From NCBI GenBank assembly GCA_004293365.1, contig RDYN01000024.1, forward strand, positions 1 through 64,000: a stretch of DNA of 64,000 nucleotides, written 5' to 3'. Positions 25,341-34,913 of the stretch are shown in pieces. The notes below the pieces were generated by a model, which saw only the letters and a list, made by a program, of their open reading frames with translations, was not told where the DNA came from and did not search any database. Positions within the stretch are counted from its first letter, which is position 1. The number at the start of each line of letters is the position of its first letter. The position numbers and the translations under genes were made by a program. This DNA comes from Oscillatoriales cyanobacterium. Lineage in GTDB: Bacteria > Cyanobacteriota > Cyanobacteriia > Cyanobacteriales > Microcoleaceae.

Positions 25341-26102
25341 TTAAGGTAAAGTCAGAATTTCCACCCCAGAATCAGTCACAGCCAGAGTGTGTTCAAACTG
25401 AGCCGAAAGCTTACCATCCTTAGTGATCGCAGTCCAACCGTCTGCCAAAATTTCCACATCCCAAGTACCCTCATTAATCATCGGCTCGATCGTAAAAACC
25501 ATGCCTTGTCTGAGCTTCTTTCCCGTCCCCCGCTTACCGTAATGCAAAATTTCCGGTTCCGTATGAAAAACGCGGTGCACGCCGTGTCCCGCAAAATTTC
25601 GCACTACCGAAAAACCCTGGGCTTCAGCATATTCTTGAATTGCCGCACCGATGTCACCAGTGCGAGCACCGGGCTTGACTTCCGCAATTCCTCTTCTGAG
25701 ACATTCCTCAGTTACTTCAACTAACCTTTTAGCTACAGGTGAAGGTTCCCCAACAAAAAAAGTTTTAGAAGTATCGCCGTGATAGCCATCAACTAAAGGC
25801 GTTACATCAATGTTCACAATGTCACCTTTTCTGAGAATTTGTTTCGCATTCGGAATTCCGTGACAGACAACTTCATTGACACTAGCGCACAGAGATTTCG
25901 GAAATCCTTTATAACCTAGCGGAGCACTTTTTGCGCCGCGGGCTAAAGTCCAGCGTTCCGCTTCGTCGTTAATTGCCAGAGTGCTGACACCCGGTTTAAT
26001 CATTGGTTCAAGATGCAGAAGAAGCTGAGCTGCTAAGCGGCCGGCTTGACGCATTTTTTCGATTTCTCTGCTCGATAAAAGCACTAAACGTTCAGTTGCC
26101 AT
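25341..26102 (-). CDS. map: Methionine aminopeptidase, type I
   Basis: A 253-aa enzyme that removes the initiator Met from new proteins. The metal ligands are recognisable: two Asp in NIDVTPLVDGYHGDTSKTF, the His in GHGVHRVFHTEP, the Glu in FTIEPMIN and the Glu in SAQFEHTLAV. The start MATERLVLLSSREIEKMRQAG is typical, and the protein lacks the N-terminal zinc finger of eukaryotic forms. Upstream, 43 bases separate it from the glycosyltransferase gene on the same strand, which may be co-transcribed. Cyanobacteria usually carry several map genes; this is one complete copy. Confidence 0.96.
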   Translation of the reverse strand: MATERLVLLSSREIEKMRQAGRLAAQLLLHLEPMIKPGVSTLAINDEAERWTLARGAKSAPLGYKGFPKSLCASVNEVVCHGIPNAKQILRKGDIVNIDVTPLVDGYHGDTSKTFFVGEPSPVAKRLVEVTEECLRRGIAEVKPGARTGDIGAAIQEYAEAQGFSVVRNFAGHGVHRVFHTEPEILHYGKRGTGKKLRQGMVFTIEPMINEGTWDVEILADGWTAITKDGKLSAQFEHTLAVTDSGVEILTLP

Positions 26103-26145
26103 AGTTTTTTTTGTGGTCTTTTGTTGGGGTTAATTAAGAGTTTAT

Positions 26146-27225
26146 TTAACTCAATTTTAGAATAGATTTGAACCAGCGTTCAAAAAGATCGCCCGCAGCT
26201 CCTAAATTGTATTCTACCTCTGCTTGTCGCCGGCAAGCGCTGCGGTCAATTTCGTCTAAACGCCCGATCGCACTTACCAGCCCATTTACACTGTCAGGCT
26301 CAACTAAAAAGCCCGTGTGCCCGTCTCGAACAATTTCCGCAGGCCCCCCGCGTTCGTAGGCAATCACAGGTACACCGCACGCTAAAGCCTCGATCGCCAC
26401 ATTTCCGAAAGCTTCCACGCAGCGCGGCGTCATCAACAATGCTCGGCACTTGCGGACTTGCTCTTGCATTTTGGTTGTGGTCAGAAACCCTAAATATTCT
26501 ACCGGAGCATCCGGGTAATCTGCACAAATTTTTTGCCAATAATCCTCATCCTGCATTTTGCCCATAATTTTCAGGGGAATGCCTGTAATTTTTGCTGCCG
26601 CCACAGCATCTTCTAAGCCTTTTTCCGGGGCGATGCGGCCTAGCCAAGCTAATTTTGGTTCCGGTTGGCTGCAAAATTCGTACAGCGATAAATCGATGCC
26701 GCCACTTCCCACCAACTCACACTCGCTAGCAAAGGCAAAGGTTTGGGCTTGAGTAAGGGTGCAAACTCCCAGCGTACCGGGAAATTTAGTGGCGATTTGT
26801 CCGGCGATGCGATCGAAGGATTGGGAAAGGGAACCCATACTGATAAAATGTGCGATCGGAGTCCTAAAAAATGGCGTCAAATAAAACGGCAGCCAATCGT
26901 AGGCAAAATTAACAATCAGATCCCAATCATCCTGAACTTGGCGAGCGTATTCCCACATATTCGCCAGCACAGAATCGGCAGGCATCACAATCGGATCGTG
27001 GTAATCTTGTGATAGGGCAGTTACTTGCAAATCCCCCGCAATTTCGATGACTGGAATTGACTCTAAGACTGAACCTGTCGGTGCTACAACTGTGATTTTA
27101 TGCCCTCGACGCTGCAATTCTTTAGCAGTGTTGAGCACTGTAAGTTCGACTCCGCCGCCCAACCCCGAACCGAGTTGACCGACAGAAGTTGATAGGAACA
27201 ATAATTTTAAAGAGTTATTAGTCAT
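26146..27225 (-). CDS. Glycosyltransferase family 4 (GT-B)
   Basis: A 359-aa GT-B enzyme. The N-terminal Rossmann fold has a glycine loop (GQLGSGLGGGVELTVLNTAKEL). The donor-binding half includes WLGRIAPEKGLEDAVAAAK and MTPRCVEAFGNVAIEALACGVPVIAYERGG with the EAFG and E-x-x-x-x-G-x-P positions. It probably transfers a sugar from a nucleotide donor to an envelope or small-molecule acceptor; the acceptor is not predictable. It is upstream of map on the same strand. Confidence 0.9.
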   Translation of the reverse strand: MTNNSLKLLFLSTSVGQLGSGLGGGVELTVLNTAKELQRRGHKITVVAPTGSVLESIPVIEIAGDLQVTALSQDYHDPIVMPADSVLANMWEYARQVQDDWDLIVNFAYDWLPFYLTPFFRTPIAHFISMGSLSQSFDRIAGQIATKFPGTLGVCTLTQAQTFAFASECELVGSGGIDLSLYEFCSQPEPKLAWLGRIAPEKGLEDAVAAAKITGIPLKIMGKMQDEDYWQKICADYPDAPVEYLGFLTTTKMQEQVRKCRALLMTPRCVEAFGNVAIEALACGVPVIAYERGGPAEIVRDGHTGFLVEPDSVNGLVSAIGRLDEIDRSACRRQAEVEYNLGAAGDLFERWFKSILKLS

Positions 27226-27926
27226 TAGTCATTGGTCTGTGGTCGTTGGTCATTAATCACTTATTTTAGGATGCGATGTAGAATCATCATGTCTATCTTT
27301 ACCTGAAGATAATAATACCATTTTTGTAAAATAATGCAACTGTCTTTGTAGGTGTGTGTCTCTCTTTCAATCCCTCAATTTAATAGACTTTTCGAGTAAA
27401 GACGCACCTTACACCTCCGGGAGAATCAACAACCCTCCTTCATTCAATTGACAGTTGACCTGTGACAGTTGACAGCAGTTGACCTCGACGAAGAAGGAAG
27501 AGGATTGGAGTAGATGGTAGGGTGCGTCGCTACTAAATCGTTGTCTAGAGCCAGAACCCTTGAGTGGCGACGCACCCTACAGATTATAAATAAAGAGGGT
27601 AGTAAACCCGGATTTGGTATAAGGGGGGGGGACAAGATTCTTCTCTTTCGTCCCCCAACAATCAGGGAGATGCGAGGGGGATCTAGATATGTATGTGCAA
27701 CTTCACATTAAATTGGTATAGCGGTTCTCAAAAAAGTGAGGTATGCCCGCGGAGACCACGGAGGCCTATGTCCCTATGCCCTATGCCCGGCGCAGGCCTA
27801 TGCCCTGTCGTCCGCGAATATGAGAGCTTGAAAGGCTATATTATTCCCGGTTTCTCTTAAAAATTTCAGGTTTAGTAACGAGAAATACAGGAATCAACCA
27901 GGAATCAGCCGCGCGCCAGTCCCAAA
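27226..27926. repeat. Repeat-rich intergenic region
   Basis: About 700 bases with no gene. From the left it holds TTAGTCATTAGTCATTGG tandem words (27220-27260) and a GGTGTGTGTC...GACGCACC hairpin near 27350-27410. Next come TTGACAGTTGACCTGTGAC-type direct repeats (27448-27485) and a GGGTGCGTCGCTA / GGCGACGCACCC pair (27518-27582). A GGGGGG-rich unit ending GGGATCTAGATATG and ATTAAATTGGTATA (27620-27720) closes the series and recurs at 60373-60485. Confidence 0.8.
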
Positions 27927-28400
27927 CTAGCGTTTGATGAACTGTTCTAATTTGTGAGCTATCTTCTCTATAATTCCCTCCGAAGTATGTGTCGCCGATG
28001 CTTCTCCTTCTATACGCTTGACTGCATCTTCTGGAAGATTCAGCAACTGCACTAATTTTTGATAAGCTGCGGCTTCATCAGAGTTAATGTTTGGTTCGTC
28101 GGGAGTTCGAGAACTAGATGCAATCACTTCATAGCCGAGTTGCAAGACTAATTCTTTTTCCTCTTGAGTTTCTAGTTGGTGGATCAACTCATCAAGGGGT
28201 ATATTTTGCATGATGTAATCCCGCAGTTCCTGTTGCATTTGTTGTGCGTCGTCATCTGTAGCAAACAAACTGCAAAAGCGATCGAGCATTAAATTAACTT
28301 CTTCTATCGCGAGTTCGCCATCAGCCCAGGCCATAGAGGAAACGATTCTCAGCAGGTTCATCTGGCGGGGCGTAATTGATGGAGGAGGTGGGGTTTGCAT
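27927..28400 (-). CDS. TerB-family protein
   Basis: A 157-aa helical protein. The TerB-like domain is visible in residues ~10-110: QMNLLRIVSSMAWADGELAIEEVNLMLDRF with the characteristic WADGE (Asp/Glu metal-binding) segment, and a second helix pair QEEKELVLQLGYEVIASS with the later PNINSDEAAAYQKL. TerB proteins were named for tellurite resistance and also form a domain of DjlA-type co-chaperones; the physiological role here is unknown. It has no Ter operon neighbours. Confidence 0.85.
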   Translation of the reverse strand: MQTPPPPSITPRQMNLLRIVSSMAWADGELAIEEVNLMLDRFCSLFATDDDAQQMQQELRDYIMQNIPLDELIHQLETQEEKELVLQLGYEVIASSSRTPDEPNINSDEAAAYQKLVQLLNLPEDAVKRIEGEASATHTSEGIIEKIAHKLEQFIKR

Positions 28401-28731
28401 AATTTAAAATTGGTAATTGCTAATTGGGAATTGAAAATTGGTAATGGGGAATGGGGAATTAGTGTCAACTGAATATCTTATGCAGTACCAGTCTGCTGTT
28501 TGACGATTAAGGCTTCGATCCCCCCTAGCCCCCCTTAAAAAGGGGGGAACCGGAATATCTCAAAGTCCCCCTTGCTTTCGGGGGATGCGAGGGGGATCGA
28601 GACGGCGCTACAAGCGAGATTTCTCTGGGTTTTAGGTGAGTGTTGACACGGCTTTGGGAATGGGGAATTGGTAATTGAGTGTGATTCTTTTTTGTGTTCC
28701 CCGTTCTCCTTTCCCTTTCCCTTTATTTATC
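28401..28731. repeat. Intergenic repeats: TAATTGGGAATTG words and a CCCCC/GGGGG hairpin
   Basis: TTGGTAATTG-like words fill 28405-28460. CGATCCCCCCTAGCCCCCCT at about 28518 pairs with AGGGGGATCGAG near 28590-28602, with an inner CCTTAAAAAGG palindrome, so the region can form a large hairpin. A second TAATTGAGTG word precedes the M61 gene end. No gene supported. Confidence 0.75.
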
Positions 28732-30630
28732 TCACAAATTCGAGAGGGGAACACCCAGCCATCCAGTAAAGTTTTGTTTCTGAATAGTGCTCGGCCGATC
28801 GACTGGTACGATCGAATAACGGCCCGGGCGCGCGGGGGCGAGAGTAACAGAACAAGTCCGCAGTTCGTCTTGGTGAAACACTGTCACCTCTACCGTGTCC
28901 CCAGGCTGATAGTCTTTGAGCCTCTCGGCAGCTTGTTCGGCATTTACTCGAAAACCTGCGATCGCCAGCAACTCGTCCCCAGCGTCAATTCCGGCCAATT
29001 GTGCGGGAGATCCTGCTTCCACAAATTTAACCGTTTGCCGCCCGTTTTCCGCCCCCAGCATCCAACCAATCCGAGGCGTTTGGTCAGTTTCATCTACCAA
29101 AATTTGCAGCCCGAAAGGTTCCAGATATTGGTTGTAAGGCAACTCTTCTGTACCGTCTACATAGCGCGCAAAAAAGTCGCTCAAGTCCATGTCAGCTACA
29201 GACTCGATCGCACTTTGCAACTCTTCGGGAGTAAAGCCTATTTCTGCCCGGAGCGATCGAGCATTTAACTTGCCATTTGATGTCAGATGCGCCTGCTTGG
29301 CCTCTGTTCCCGACTTCTGGTCAAAATCTTCATTTTCAGCAGAACAACCGCCAAACTGCCGCCACATCAAACGCATCACATCGTCGAGCGATCGGGCGTT
29401 GCCGTGTTTAGCTCGAATCAACAAATCGAGCAAAAACGAAACAAGTTCCCCTTTCAAATAATAGGAAATCTGCGAATTGTCGCTATTAGCATCTCTGCGA
29501 TAAAGTTTAATCCAAGCATCCCAACTCGACTCGCTAGCCGGCTGCACGTTCCGCCCCGGAGTCGTCTGCAAGCGAGTGATTTCTTTGGCAAGATTTTGGA
29601 AATAACCTTTGACGCCGTAGATACCGGCTCGAAAAGGAATTAGCAAATCGTAATAACTGGTCGTGCCTTCAGAGAACCATAAAGAAGGAGTATAATTCTC
29701 TTGTTCGTAGTCAAATACTTCAAGAGCTTTCGGTCGAATGCGCTTGACATTCCAGAGGTGAAAAAATTCGTGAGCCACCAATTGAATGAACCGTTCGTAC
29801 TTTTCCTTGGCCCGAAAACCAAAACGCGAATAGTTAAGAGTACAACTATCCTTGTGTTCCAAACCGCCAAAACCAGAGCCAGACAAATGCAGCAAAAATA
29901 CATAGCGGTCGTAAGGCAAACCGCCGAACATTTCTGCTTCAACCTCAATGACTTTCTTGATATCTTTAATTGCCCGTTCTGGTTCTAAATTGCCTTGTCC
30001 CCAAACTACAAGCTGATGGAGTTTTCCCATCACTTCAAAATCGTAGGACTCGTGAGAGCCAATCTCAAAAGGACTATCGACAAGGGTGTCAAAATCCGCA
30101 GCAGCGAAAGTAAGATTATCGCCGGAAACAGGTGGCAAAGTAGTCACGGTGCGCCATTGGGGCTGCGGTGGCACCACTGTCACCCTATAGCAGTTGCGCT
30201 CAAAACCGGGCAAGAAAAAGCACAGAGCTGCTGGATTAAAATAACCGTGAGTCGAGTCTAAATGATTGGTTCGCACTGTCAGTTCGTTGGCAAAAATCCG
30301 GTAAAAAACCGTGACATCTGACACTGAATTTGTGTCGATTTGCCAGTGATTTTTGCTAATCTTGCGCCAAGATAAAGCTCGATCGCCCGATCGCGAGCTA
30401 AAATCTTGCAAGTGGCGGGCGTACTCTCGAACCAAGTAAGAACCGGGAGTCCAAACAGGCATTTTTAAATCCAGCACCGGCTCCGACCAACCTTGCACGC
30501 GCAAAGTCACTTCAAACAGGTGGGATTCAGGATTGGGCATCGCCACCGAATAGTGAATGGTCGGTGCTGTTAGTTGTCCGATCGCGCCGCCGTTCGCGGG
30601 CGAGGTATCCTCATAAGTGACATCGGTCAT
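28732..30630 (-). CDS. M61 glycyl aminopeptidase family protein with PDZ domain
   Basis: A 632-aa peptidase. An N-terminal beta domain (IHYSVAMPNPESHLFEVTLRV) is followed by the gluzincin catalytic domain with VAHEFFHLWNVKRIRPKAL (HEFFH zinc motif) and LWFSEGTTSYYDLL providing the third ligand. A C-terminal PDZ-like domain (SPAQLAGIDAGDELLAIAGFRV) follows near residues 525-600. The family cleaves N-terminal Gly/Ala residues. Its ATG overlaps the stop of the upstream crp-like gene (ATGA), so the two are co-translated. No signal peptide is obvious, which suggests a cytoplasmic location. Confidence 0.93.
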   Translation of the reverse strand: MTDVTYEDTSPANGGAIGQLTAPTIHYSVAMPNPESHLFEVTLRVQGWSEPVLDLKMPVWTPGSYLVREYARHLQDFSSRSGDRALSWRKISKNHWQIDTNSVSDVTVFYRIFANELTVRTNHLDSTHGYFNPAALCFFLPGFERNCYRVTVVPPQPQWRTVTTLPPVSGDNLTFAAADFDTLVDSPFEIGSHESYDFEVMGKLHQLVVWGQGNLEPERAIKDIKKVIEVEAEMFGGLPYDRYVFLLHLSGSGFGGLEHKDSCTLNYSRFGFRAKEKYERFIQLVAHEFFHLWNVKRIRPKALEVFDYEQENYTPSLWFSEGTTSYYDLLIPFRAGIYGVKGYFQNLAKEITRLQTTPGRNVQPASESSWDAWIKLYRRDANSDNSQISYYLKGELVSFLLDLLIRAKHGNARSLDDVMRLMWRQFGGCSAENEDFDQKSGTEAKQAHLTSNGKLNARSLRAEIGFTPEELQSAIESVADMDLSDFFARYVDGTEELPYNQYLEPFGLQILVDETDQTPRIGWMLGAENGRQTVKFVEAGSPAQLAGIDAGDELLAIAGFRVNAEQAAERLKDYQPGDTVEVTVFHQDELRTCSVTLAPARPGRYSIVPVDRPSTIQKQNFTGWLGVPLSNL

Positions 30631-31307
30631 TGACTTGCCAAATTCATCAAGTGCTTGAGGTTGATCAAATGGATAGTTTGGTGCTCTGGATCGATTTTGA
30701 TCCAGCCTTTACTATCTAGTTTTTCCATAATTTTGCTGGTTTCATCTAGGGCGATACCTGTCACGTCAGCTAAATCTTCATAAGGGATATTGAAGATATC
30801 TCTGCCCTCAGCAGTTTTCTGACCGTAGTTTTCTCCCAGCTCGACTAAAGTATTTGCTAGTTTAACCGCTGGCTGGCGGTTCTGCAGTTGAGAGCGGAGA
30901 TTGGTTTGGCGCAGCCGCCGCACCATCAGTTGGAGCATCCGGTGGTGCAATTGCGGATCTTTAAACAGGGTTTGGATAAATCGCTGAGCCGTAACGCTGA
31001 TCAGCCGCACGGGCGATAGAGCAAGTACGTCATTCGATCGGGGAGATTCATCAAGAATGGCCATTTCGCCGAAGAAAGCTCCCCGTCCTAAAATAGCCAT
31101 TGATACAGCTCGATCGTTTGACAGGTGCCGGACTTTGACCCAGCCGGACACAACAAAATAAATCGCGTTACCCCAAGAATCCTCCATCAGCACAGCTCGG
31201 CCTGGGGGATACTCATGCTTAACGGCATTTGATAGCAGCCCTCCCAAGGTTTCTGGGTTAGCACCCTTAAATAGAGGGAACAGCTCACTGAAAGCTTCTG
31301 TCTTCAT
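30627..31307 (-). CDS. Crp/Fnr-family transcription regulator
   Basis: A 226-aa regulator. The cyclic-nucleotide-binding beta roll covers residues ~10-125 (YPPGRAVLMEDSWGNAIYFVVSGWVKV, then FFGEMAILDESPRSND in place of the phosphate-binding cassette). A dimer helix and an HTH_Crp domain follow (PYEDLADVTGIALDETSKIMEKLDSKGWI). The FGE-x-x-...-PRS pattern suggests a cassette close to the cAMP type, but ligand binding is not certain. It is the first gene of an overlapping pair with the M61 peptidase; it may control that gene or itself. Confidence 0.92.
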   Translation of the reverse strand: MKTEAFSELFPLFKGANPETLGGLLSNAVKHEYPPGRAVLMEDSWGNAIYFVVSGWVKVRHLSNDRAVSMAILGRGAFFGEMAILDESPRSNDVLALSPVRLISVTAQRFIQTLFKDPQLHHRMLQLMVRRLRQTNLRSQLQNRQPAVKLANTLVELGENYGQKTAEGRDIFNIPYEDLADVTGIALDETSKIMEKLDSKGWIKIDPEHQTIHLINLKHLMNLASQ

Positions 31308-31538
31308 GCAAACTCGCGGAGGTGGGAAATTAGATTAGGCGACACCCAACAGCTAGGGAACGATCGATGTTTGAGAAAACAAACAATCTGTTGCTGCTAC
31401 ATAAGATTGACACAAAGCGAACGAGACGGACATCTCAGACACAGGGGAAACTTACTTCTTATAGCTCCTGTAATTGATGATAAGGGTACAGGGGCGCGCT
31501 TCACCTAAAATTGGCAGATTCTTTAATCTTAAACGGGT

Positions 31539-32417
31539 TTACAAGCGTCCCACTGCCTGTTGAACTTTGCCCAACAGAGCTTCTATGTAATCCGGCCAGC
31601 CGATCGCGATCGACTGCGTGTGGGCCAAAGACTCCGGCTCGATCGCATCTGGCGTCCACCTCAGCGGTTGACCTTGCAAGTCGCAACAAACCAATCCGGC
31701 GGCCTTTGCTAGGGCCAGAGGGCCGGCGGTATCCCACACTTTAACTCTACCGTTGAAATACAGGTACAAACCGGCTCGGCCTTGTATGATTTCCATAACT
31801 TTTAAGCCAAAGCTTCCCAGCGAGTAAAATTCGGCTCCCGGGATGCTTTGGGCGATCGCCCCGGCATAGTTTTTCTGGTCTCTGTCGCCGAGAATAATTT
31901 TACAATTCAACGGTGTCGGAGCGGAGGGTTTGCTCATAGCGATCGGCTGCGGCGAAGAGGTTCCCACAGTTTGGAACAATCCCCAATCTTTGCCGCCAAA
32001 ATACATTTGGTCAAAAGCCGGAGCGTAGATCCAGCCGGCCACCGGCTCCCCGTCCACCAGCAGCCCCACCATCACAGCGTAGTGCTGTTTTCCCTGAATA
32101 AATCCCTCCGTCCCGTCGAGGGGATCGATGCACCAGAGGCGCTGGTAATTTGCCTGGTAAGCTGCTCTAGACGACGTGTTTTCCTCCGTGATCCTGCCAT
32201 CTTCAGGAAACAAAGCGCTAAATGCTGCTGATAGTTGTCGGTCTAAGTAGCGATCGATACTCGTCACGTAGTCGTCCGGGCCTTTCTCGGAAACTTCAAA
32301 AGGTTCCGCTGCAAGCTTGTGGGCTTCTTGACCGCACTCTCGGATGATGTAGCGAATTTTTTGGTCTTGCTCTGGAGAAATATACATCAGGTTAAACATA
32401 AATGCTTCAACTAACAC
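31539..32417 (-). CDS. Inositol monophosphatase / CysQ-like phosphatase family protein
   Basis: A 292-aa Mg-dependent phosphatase of the IMPase superfamily. Metal-binding motifs are the Glu-Glu of GRITEENTS, CIDPLDGTEGFIQGKQHYAVMVGLL, and the C-terminal VKVWDTAGPLALAKAAG. The PLDGTEGF variant suggests a 3'(2'),5'-bisphosphate nucleotidase (CysQ/SAL1-like) activity, which removes PAP from sulfate assimilation, more than a pure inositol phosphatase. The first Met at 32417 gives MLVEAFMFNLMYISPEQDQ; the second Met (32399) or third may be the true start. Confidence 0.85.
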   Translation of the reverse strand: MLVEAFMFNLMYISPEQDQKIRYIIRECGQEAHKLAAEPFEVSEKGPDDYVTSIDRYLDRQLSAAFSALFPEDGRITEENTSSRAAYQANYQRLWCIDPLDGTEGFIQGKQHYAVMVGLLVDGEPVAGWIYAPAFDQMYFGGKDWGLFQTVGTSSPQPIAMSKPSAPTPLNCKIILGDRDQKNYAGAIAQSIPGAEFYSLGSFGLKVMEIIQGRAGLYLYFNGRVKVWDTAGPLALAKAAGLVCCDLQGQPLRWTPDAIEPESLAHTQSIAIGWPDYIEALLGKVQQAVGRL

Positions 32418-32733
32418 AGCATAAAAGCTTAAGTCCTTGGAATCGAGCGATCGACCCTTATCGCTGTTTTTAATTCCTACAGGATTGGCGCCCTGCTGTC
32501 CTTAAAACCCGGTTTCCCAGCCCAAGATCGGACAGCGGTTTCAACCATCCGGTCTTTTTCTCCCAAGCCTATTGCCGTCTGGTGGGCAGTGCGCACCATA
32601 AATCACATCCTCCGAGTACGCAATCCCCACCATAAATCTGACACACAAATCATCCGTAAGGTGCGCAATGCGCACCCTACAATTGTTTAACTAAAATTGT
32701 TTAACCGTCTCACACAAAAATCAAAAATCCCAA
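32418..32733. other. Intergenic region, one GTGCGCAATGCGCAC palindrome
   Basis: The only notable structure is GGTGCGCAATGCGCACC near 32660-32676, a short palindrome whose relatives form a seven-copy array near 56.2-56.4 kb, and a partner GTGCGCACCATAAATC near 32589. No ORF with support; the region holds the leader of the phosphatase gene and the 3' flank of the amylase gene. Confidence 0.7.
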
Positions 32734-34659
32734 CTAAGACTCCCGTCCGCTCGCCCACTTATCCCGCCATTTCACAGTCCCTTCCGAAGCCAAAACCCAG
32801 CGCCGACAAACCAAATTTTCTCGCAGCGGCGACATTCCATCCCGCAGCAGCGCATACTTGTAAGAAATCAACTTCCCCGCACTTTCATTAAAAGGAATTT
32901 CCCCAAACCAAGTATTAGTATTGATATACTCCAGCGGGTAAGCCTTACTAATATCCCAATTCCCCAACTCAGGACAATCTCCAACCACCACAATTCTTTC
33001 CCCAGGCTGACTTTTCACACTGTTAAGCTGCGCCCGCACAATAGTTTTCCCCTTAACTCGCTCTCCCACGCGGCTAAAAATCATTACTTGTCGCGCATCC
33101 AACTCCAAATTATACAGCATCCCGTCTTTAACTTCAAACTTGCGGCGCGATAAAACCTCCGTATGCTCTCCATCCGGCAACTCCGTATCAACCGCTTCAA
33201 CAGTCACAGAATCGCCCCGATTCATCGCCACAAACACCACAGAATCGCGATAGCGGCGCACGTAACAATAAACATCAGCAGTTAGATATTTTTGCCACTG
33301 ACTCCCCATCGAAATAGCAGGATTCAGCCGCCGCAACCCAGACAGCAAGCGCACATCTCGGTAAATCGGCGAATCAGTATCCCACTTTTCCATCATCGGG
33401 CGGTTGTAAGGGTCATTTCCTCCTTCAGTATCATCGTGCAGGTACTGTTCGGTACCGTAATAAAGGCAAGGAATGCCGCGAGTAGTCATCATCAAACATA
33501 TCGCCAACCGCAGCATTTGTCGATCGGCATTCAACGACTGAAACCTGGGCATATCGTGATTGTCAATAAAAGTAATCAACTCCGTCGCCCCGTAGTAGCG
33601 GCTATCCAAATCCAGAACATCTTGGACTAACTTAAATCCCGCCTCCGCACAAAATCCCAAAGCTTCTCGAACAGCCACGCACAGACCAAAATCTAAAATA
33701 GTCATCCCCGACTCATTAGCAAACTCGACAGAAAGGTCATTTCTCGGGTCGCTGTAAATCCATTCACCAAAAATGAAAACATCAGGTCTGTGCGTTAAAA
33801 TGTCAGCATTAAATTCCTGCCAAAACCAGATCGGCATATGCTTAACAGTATCAACCCGCAAAGCATCAACGCCTCTGTCCAGCCACTGTTTAATTGCTGA
33901 TTTAATGTAACGGCGGTATTCAGTATTATTTTCGTTGAAAGTCGCCAAACCAGACAGTTCGCAGTTTTGGACTTGCCATTCATCTTCCCAGTTTGTAACT
34001 TCCCCGTAGTGGTGATACCAGTTATTTTTATCGTCGTTAAAGTCAGCTATTTTCACGCCATCATCGTAGAGTTCCCCTTTTTTGCCGCTAAAATCCGGGT
34101 TGCTGTGATTGCAGACAATATCTAGCACGAGTTTCATTTTGCGCTGGTGCAACTCGTCTACCAATTTGTCAAATACAGTATCTTTCGTTTCTTGTGTTTG
34201 GTTGATCGAAGGATTGTCACCTTTAGCAATAAACCGGGGATTTAGTCGCTTAAAATCTTTTGTCCAGTAGCCGTGAATCGCAGCTTGTTCGACAAATAAT
34301 GCCTCTACTTGCTCAAAAAGCGGAGTCAACCATAATGCGGTAACACCCATATCTTTTAAGTAATCGAGTTTGTCGATAACTCCCTGCAAGTCGCCGCCCC
34401 AATATTTGCCCCAATTTTTGCCTTCAGGATCGTAAAGTTCAGGGTTTGGGCCTTCGTTGTTTGTGGAGTCGCCGTCGTAAAAGCGATCGACTACAATGAA
34501 ATAAATTGTTTCTTGTCGGAATTCAATGTCTCTGGTGTAGAGGAATTCTAAATCGAGTTCGCTTTCTGGCCTAACTTCTTCTACCAGAGACTCAATTTTT
34601 TCTTCAGGTTTGGTAGTTTCGTATTGAGAGAAAGTTTGATTGGGAGTGACTGGTGTCAT
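32734..34659 (-). CDS. Alpha-amylase family (GH13) enzyme with C-terminal CBM20 starch-binding domain
   Basis: A 641-aa GH13 hydrolase or transglycosylase. Conserved regions in order: IYFIVVDRFYDGD (~52), region I VLDIVCNHSN, region II GVDALRVDTVKHMP with the nucleophile Asp, region III FIFGEWIYSD with the acid/base Glu, and region IV FIDNHDMPRF. The last ~100 residues form a CBM20 module (TIVRAQLNSV, VVVGDCPELGNWD, WFGEIPFN). No signal peptide is visible, so it probably acts on internal glycogen. The domain pairing resembles cyclodextrin glucanotransferases and maltogenic amylases; the exact product specificity is not readable. Confidence 0.93.
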   Translation of the reverse strand: MTPVTPNQTFSQYETTKPEEKIESLVEEVRPESELDLEFLYTRDIEFRQETIYFIVVDRFYDGDSTNNEGPNPELYDPEGKNWGKYWGGDLQGVIDKLDYLKDMGVTALWLTPLFEQVEALFVEQAAIHGYWTKDFKRLNPRFIAKGDNPSINQTQETKDTVFDKLVDELHQRKMKLVLDIVCNHSNPDFSGKKGELYDDGVKIADFNDDKNNWYHHYGEVTNWEDEWQVQNCELSGLATFNENNTEYRRYIKSAIKQWLDRGVDALRVDTVKHMPIWFWQEFNADILTHRPDVFIFGEWIYSDPRNDLSVEFANESGMTILDFGLCVAVREALGFCAEAGFKLVQDVLDLDSRYYGATELITFIDNHDMPRFQSLNADRQMLRLAICLMMTTRGIPCLYYGTEQYLHDDTEGGNDPYNRPMMEKWDTDSPIYRDVRLLSGLRRLNPAISMGSQWQKYLTADVYCYVRRYRDSVVFVAMNRGDSVTVEAVDTELPDGEHTEVLSRRKFEVKDGMLYNLELDARQVMIFSRVGERVKGKTIVRAQLNSVKSQPGERIVVVGDCPELGNWDISKAYPLEYINTNTWFGEIPFNESAGKLISYKYALLRDGMSPLRENLVCRRWVLASEGTVKWRDKWASGRES

Positions 34660-34913
34660 GAGATTTATTTATTTTTACTGTAAGATTGGTCAGTTATGGG
34701 GAGTGAGAGTCGGAGATAGCTTTTCCCTCTGACTGACTTTTACAGCATAATACGTAATTTACTCCTTTAATAAAATCTTCCTTTAGACAGATGGCGAACT
34801 CCTCTATAGGTTCGTAGTGAGGACTTCAGTCCTCATCCAATGAGAGAGGACTGAAGTCCTCACTACAAACCAATTTGATTGTGGTTTGTAGTGAGGACTT
34901 CAGTCCTTCCTTT
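34660..34913. repeat. Paired TAGTGAGGACTTCAGTCC repeats at the Rpn gene 3' end
   Basis: Between 34809 and 34909 two hairpin units (GTTCGTAGTGAGGACTTCAG with its inverted arm, then a single arm) lie directly before the stop of the Rpn gene at 34914. The first 130 bases are the AT-rich leader of the amylase gene. Confidence 0.85.
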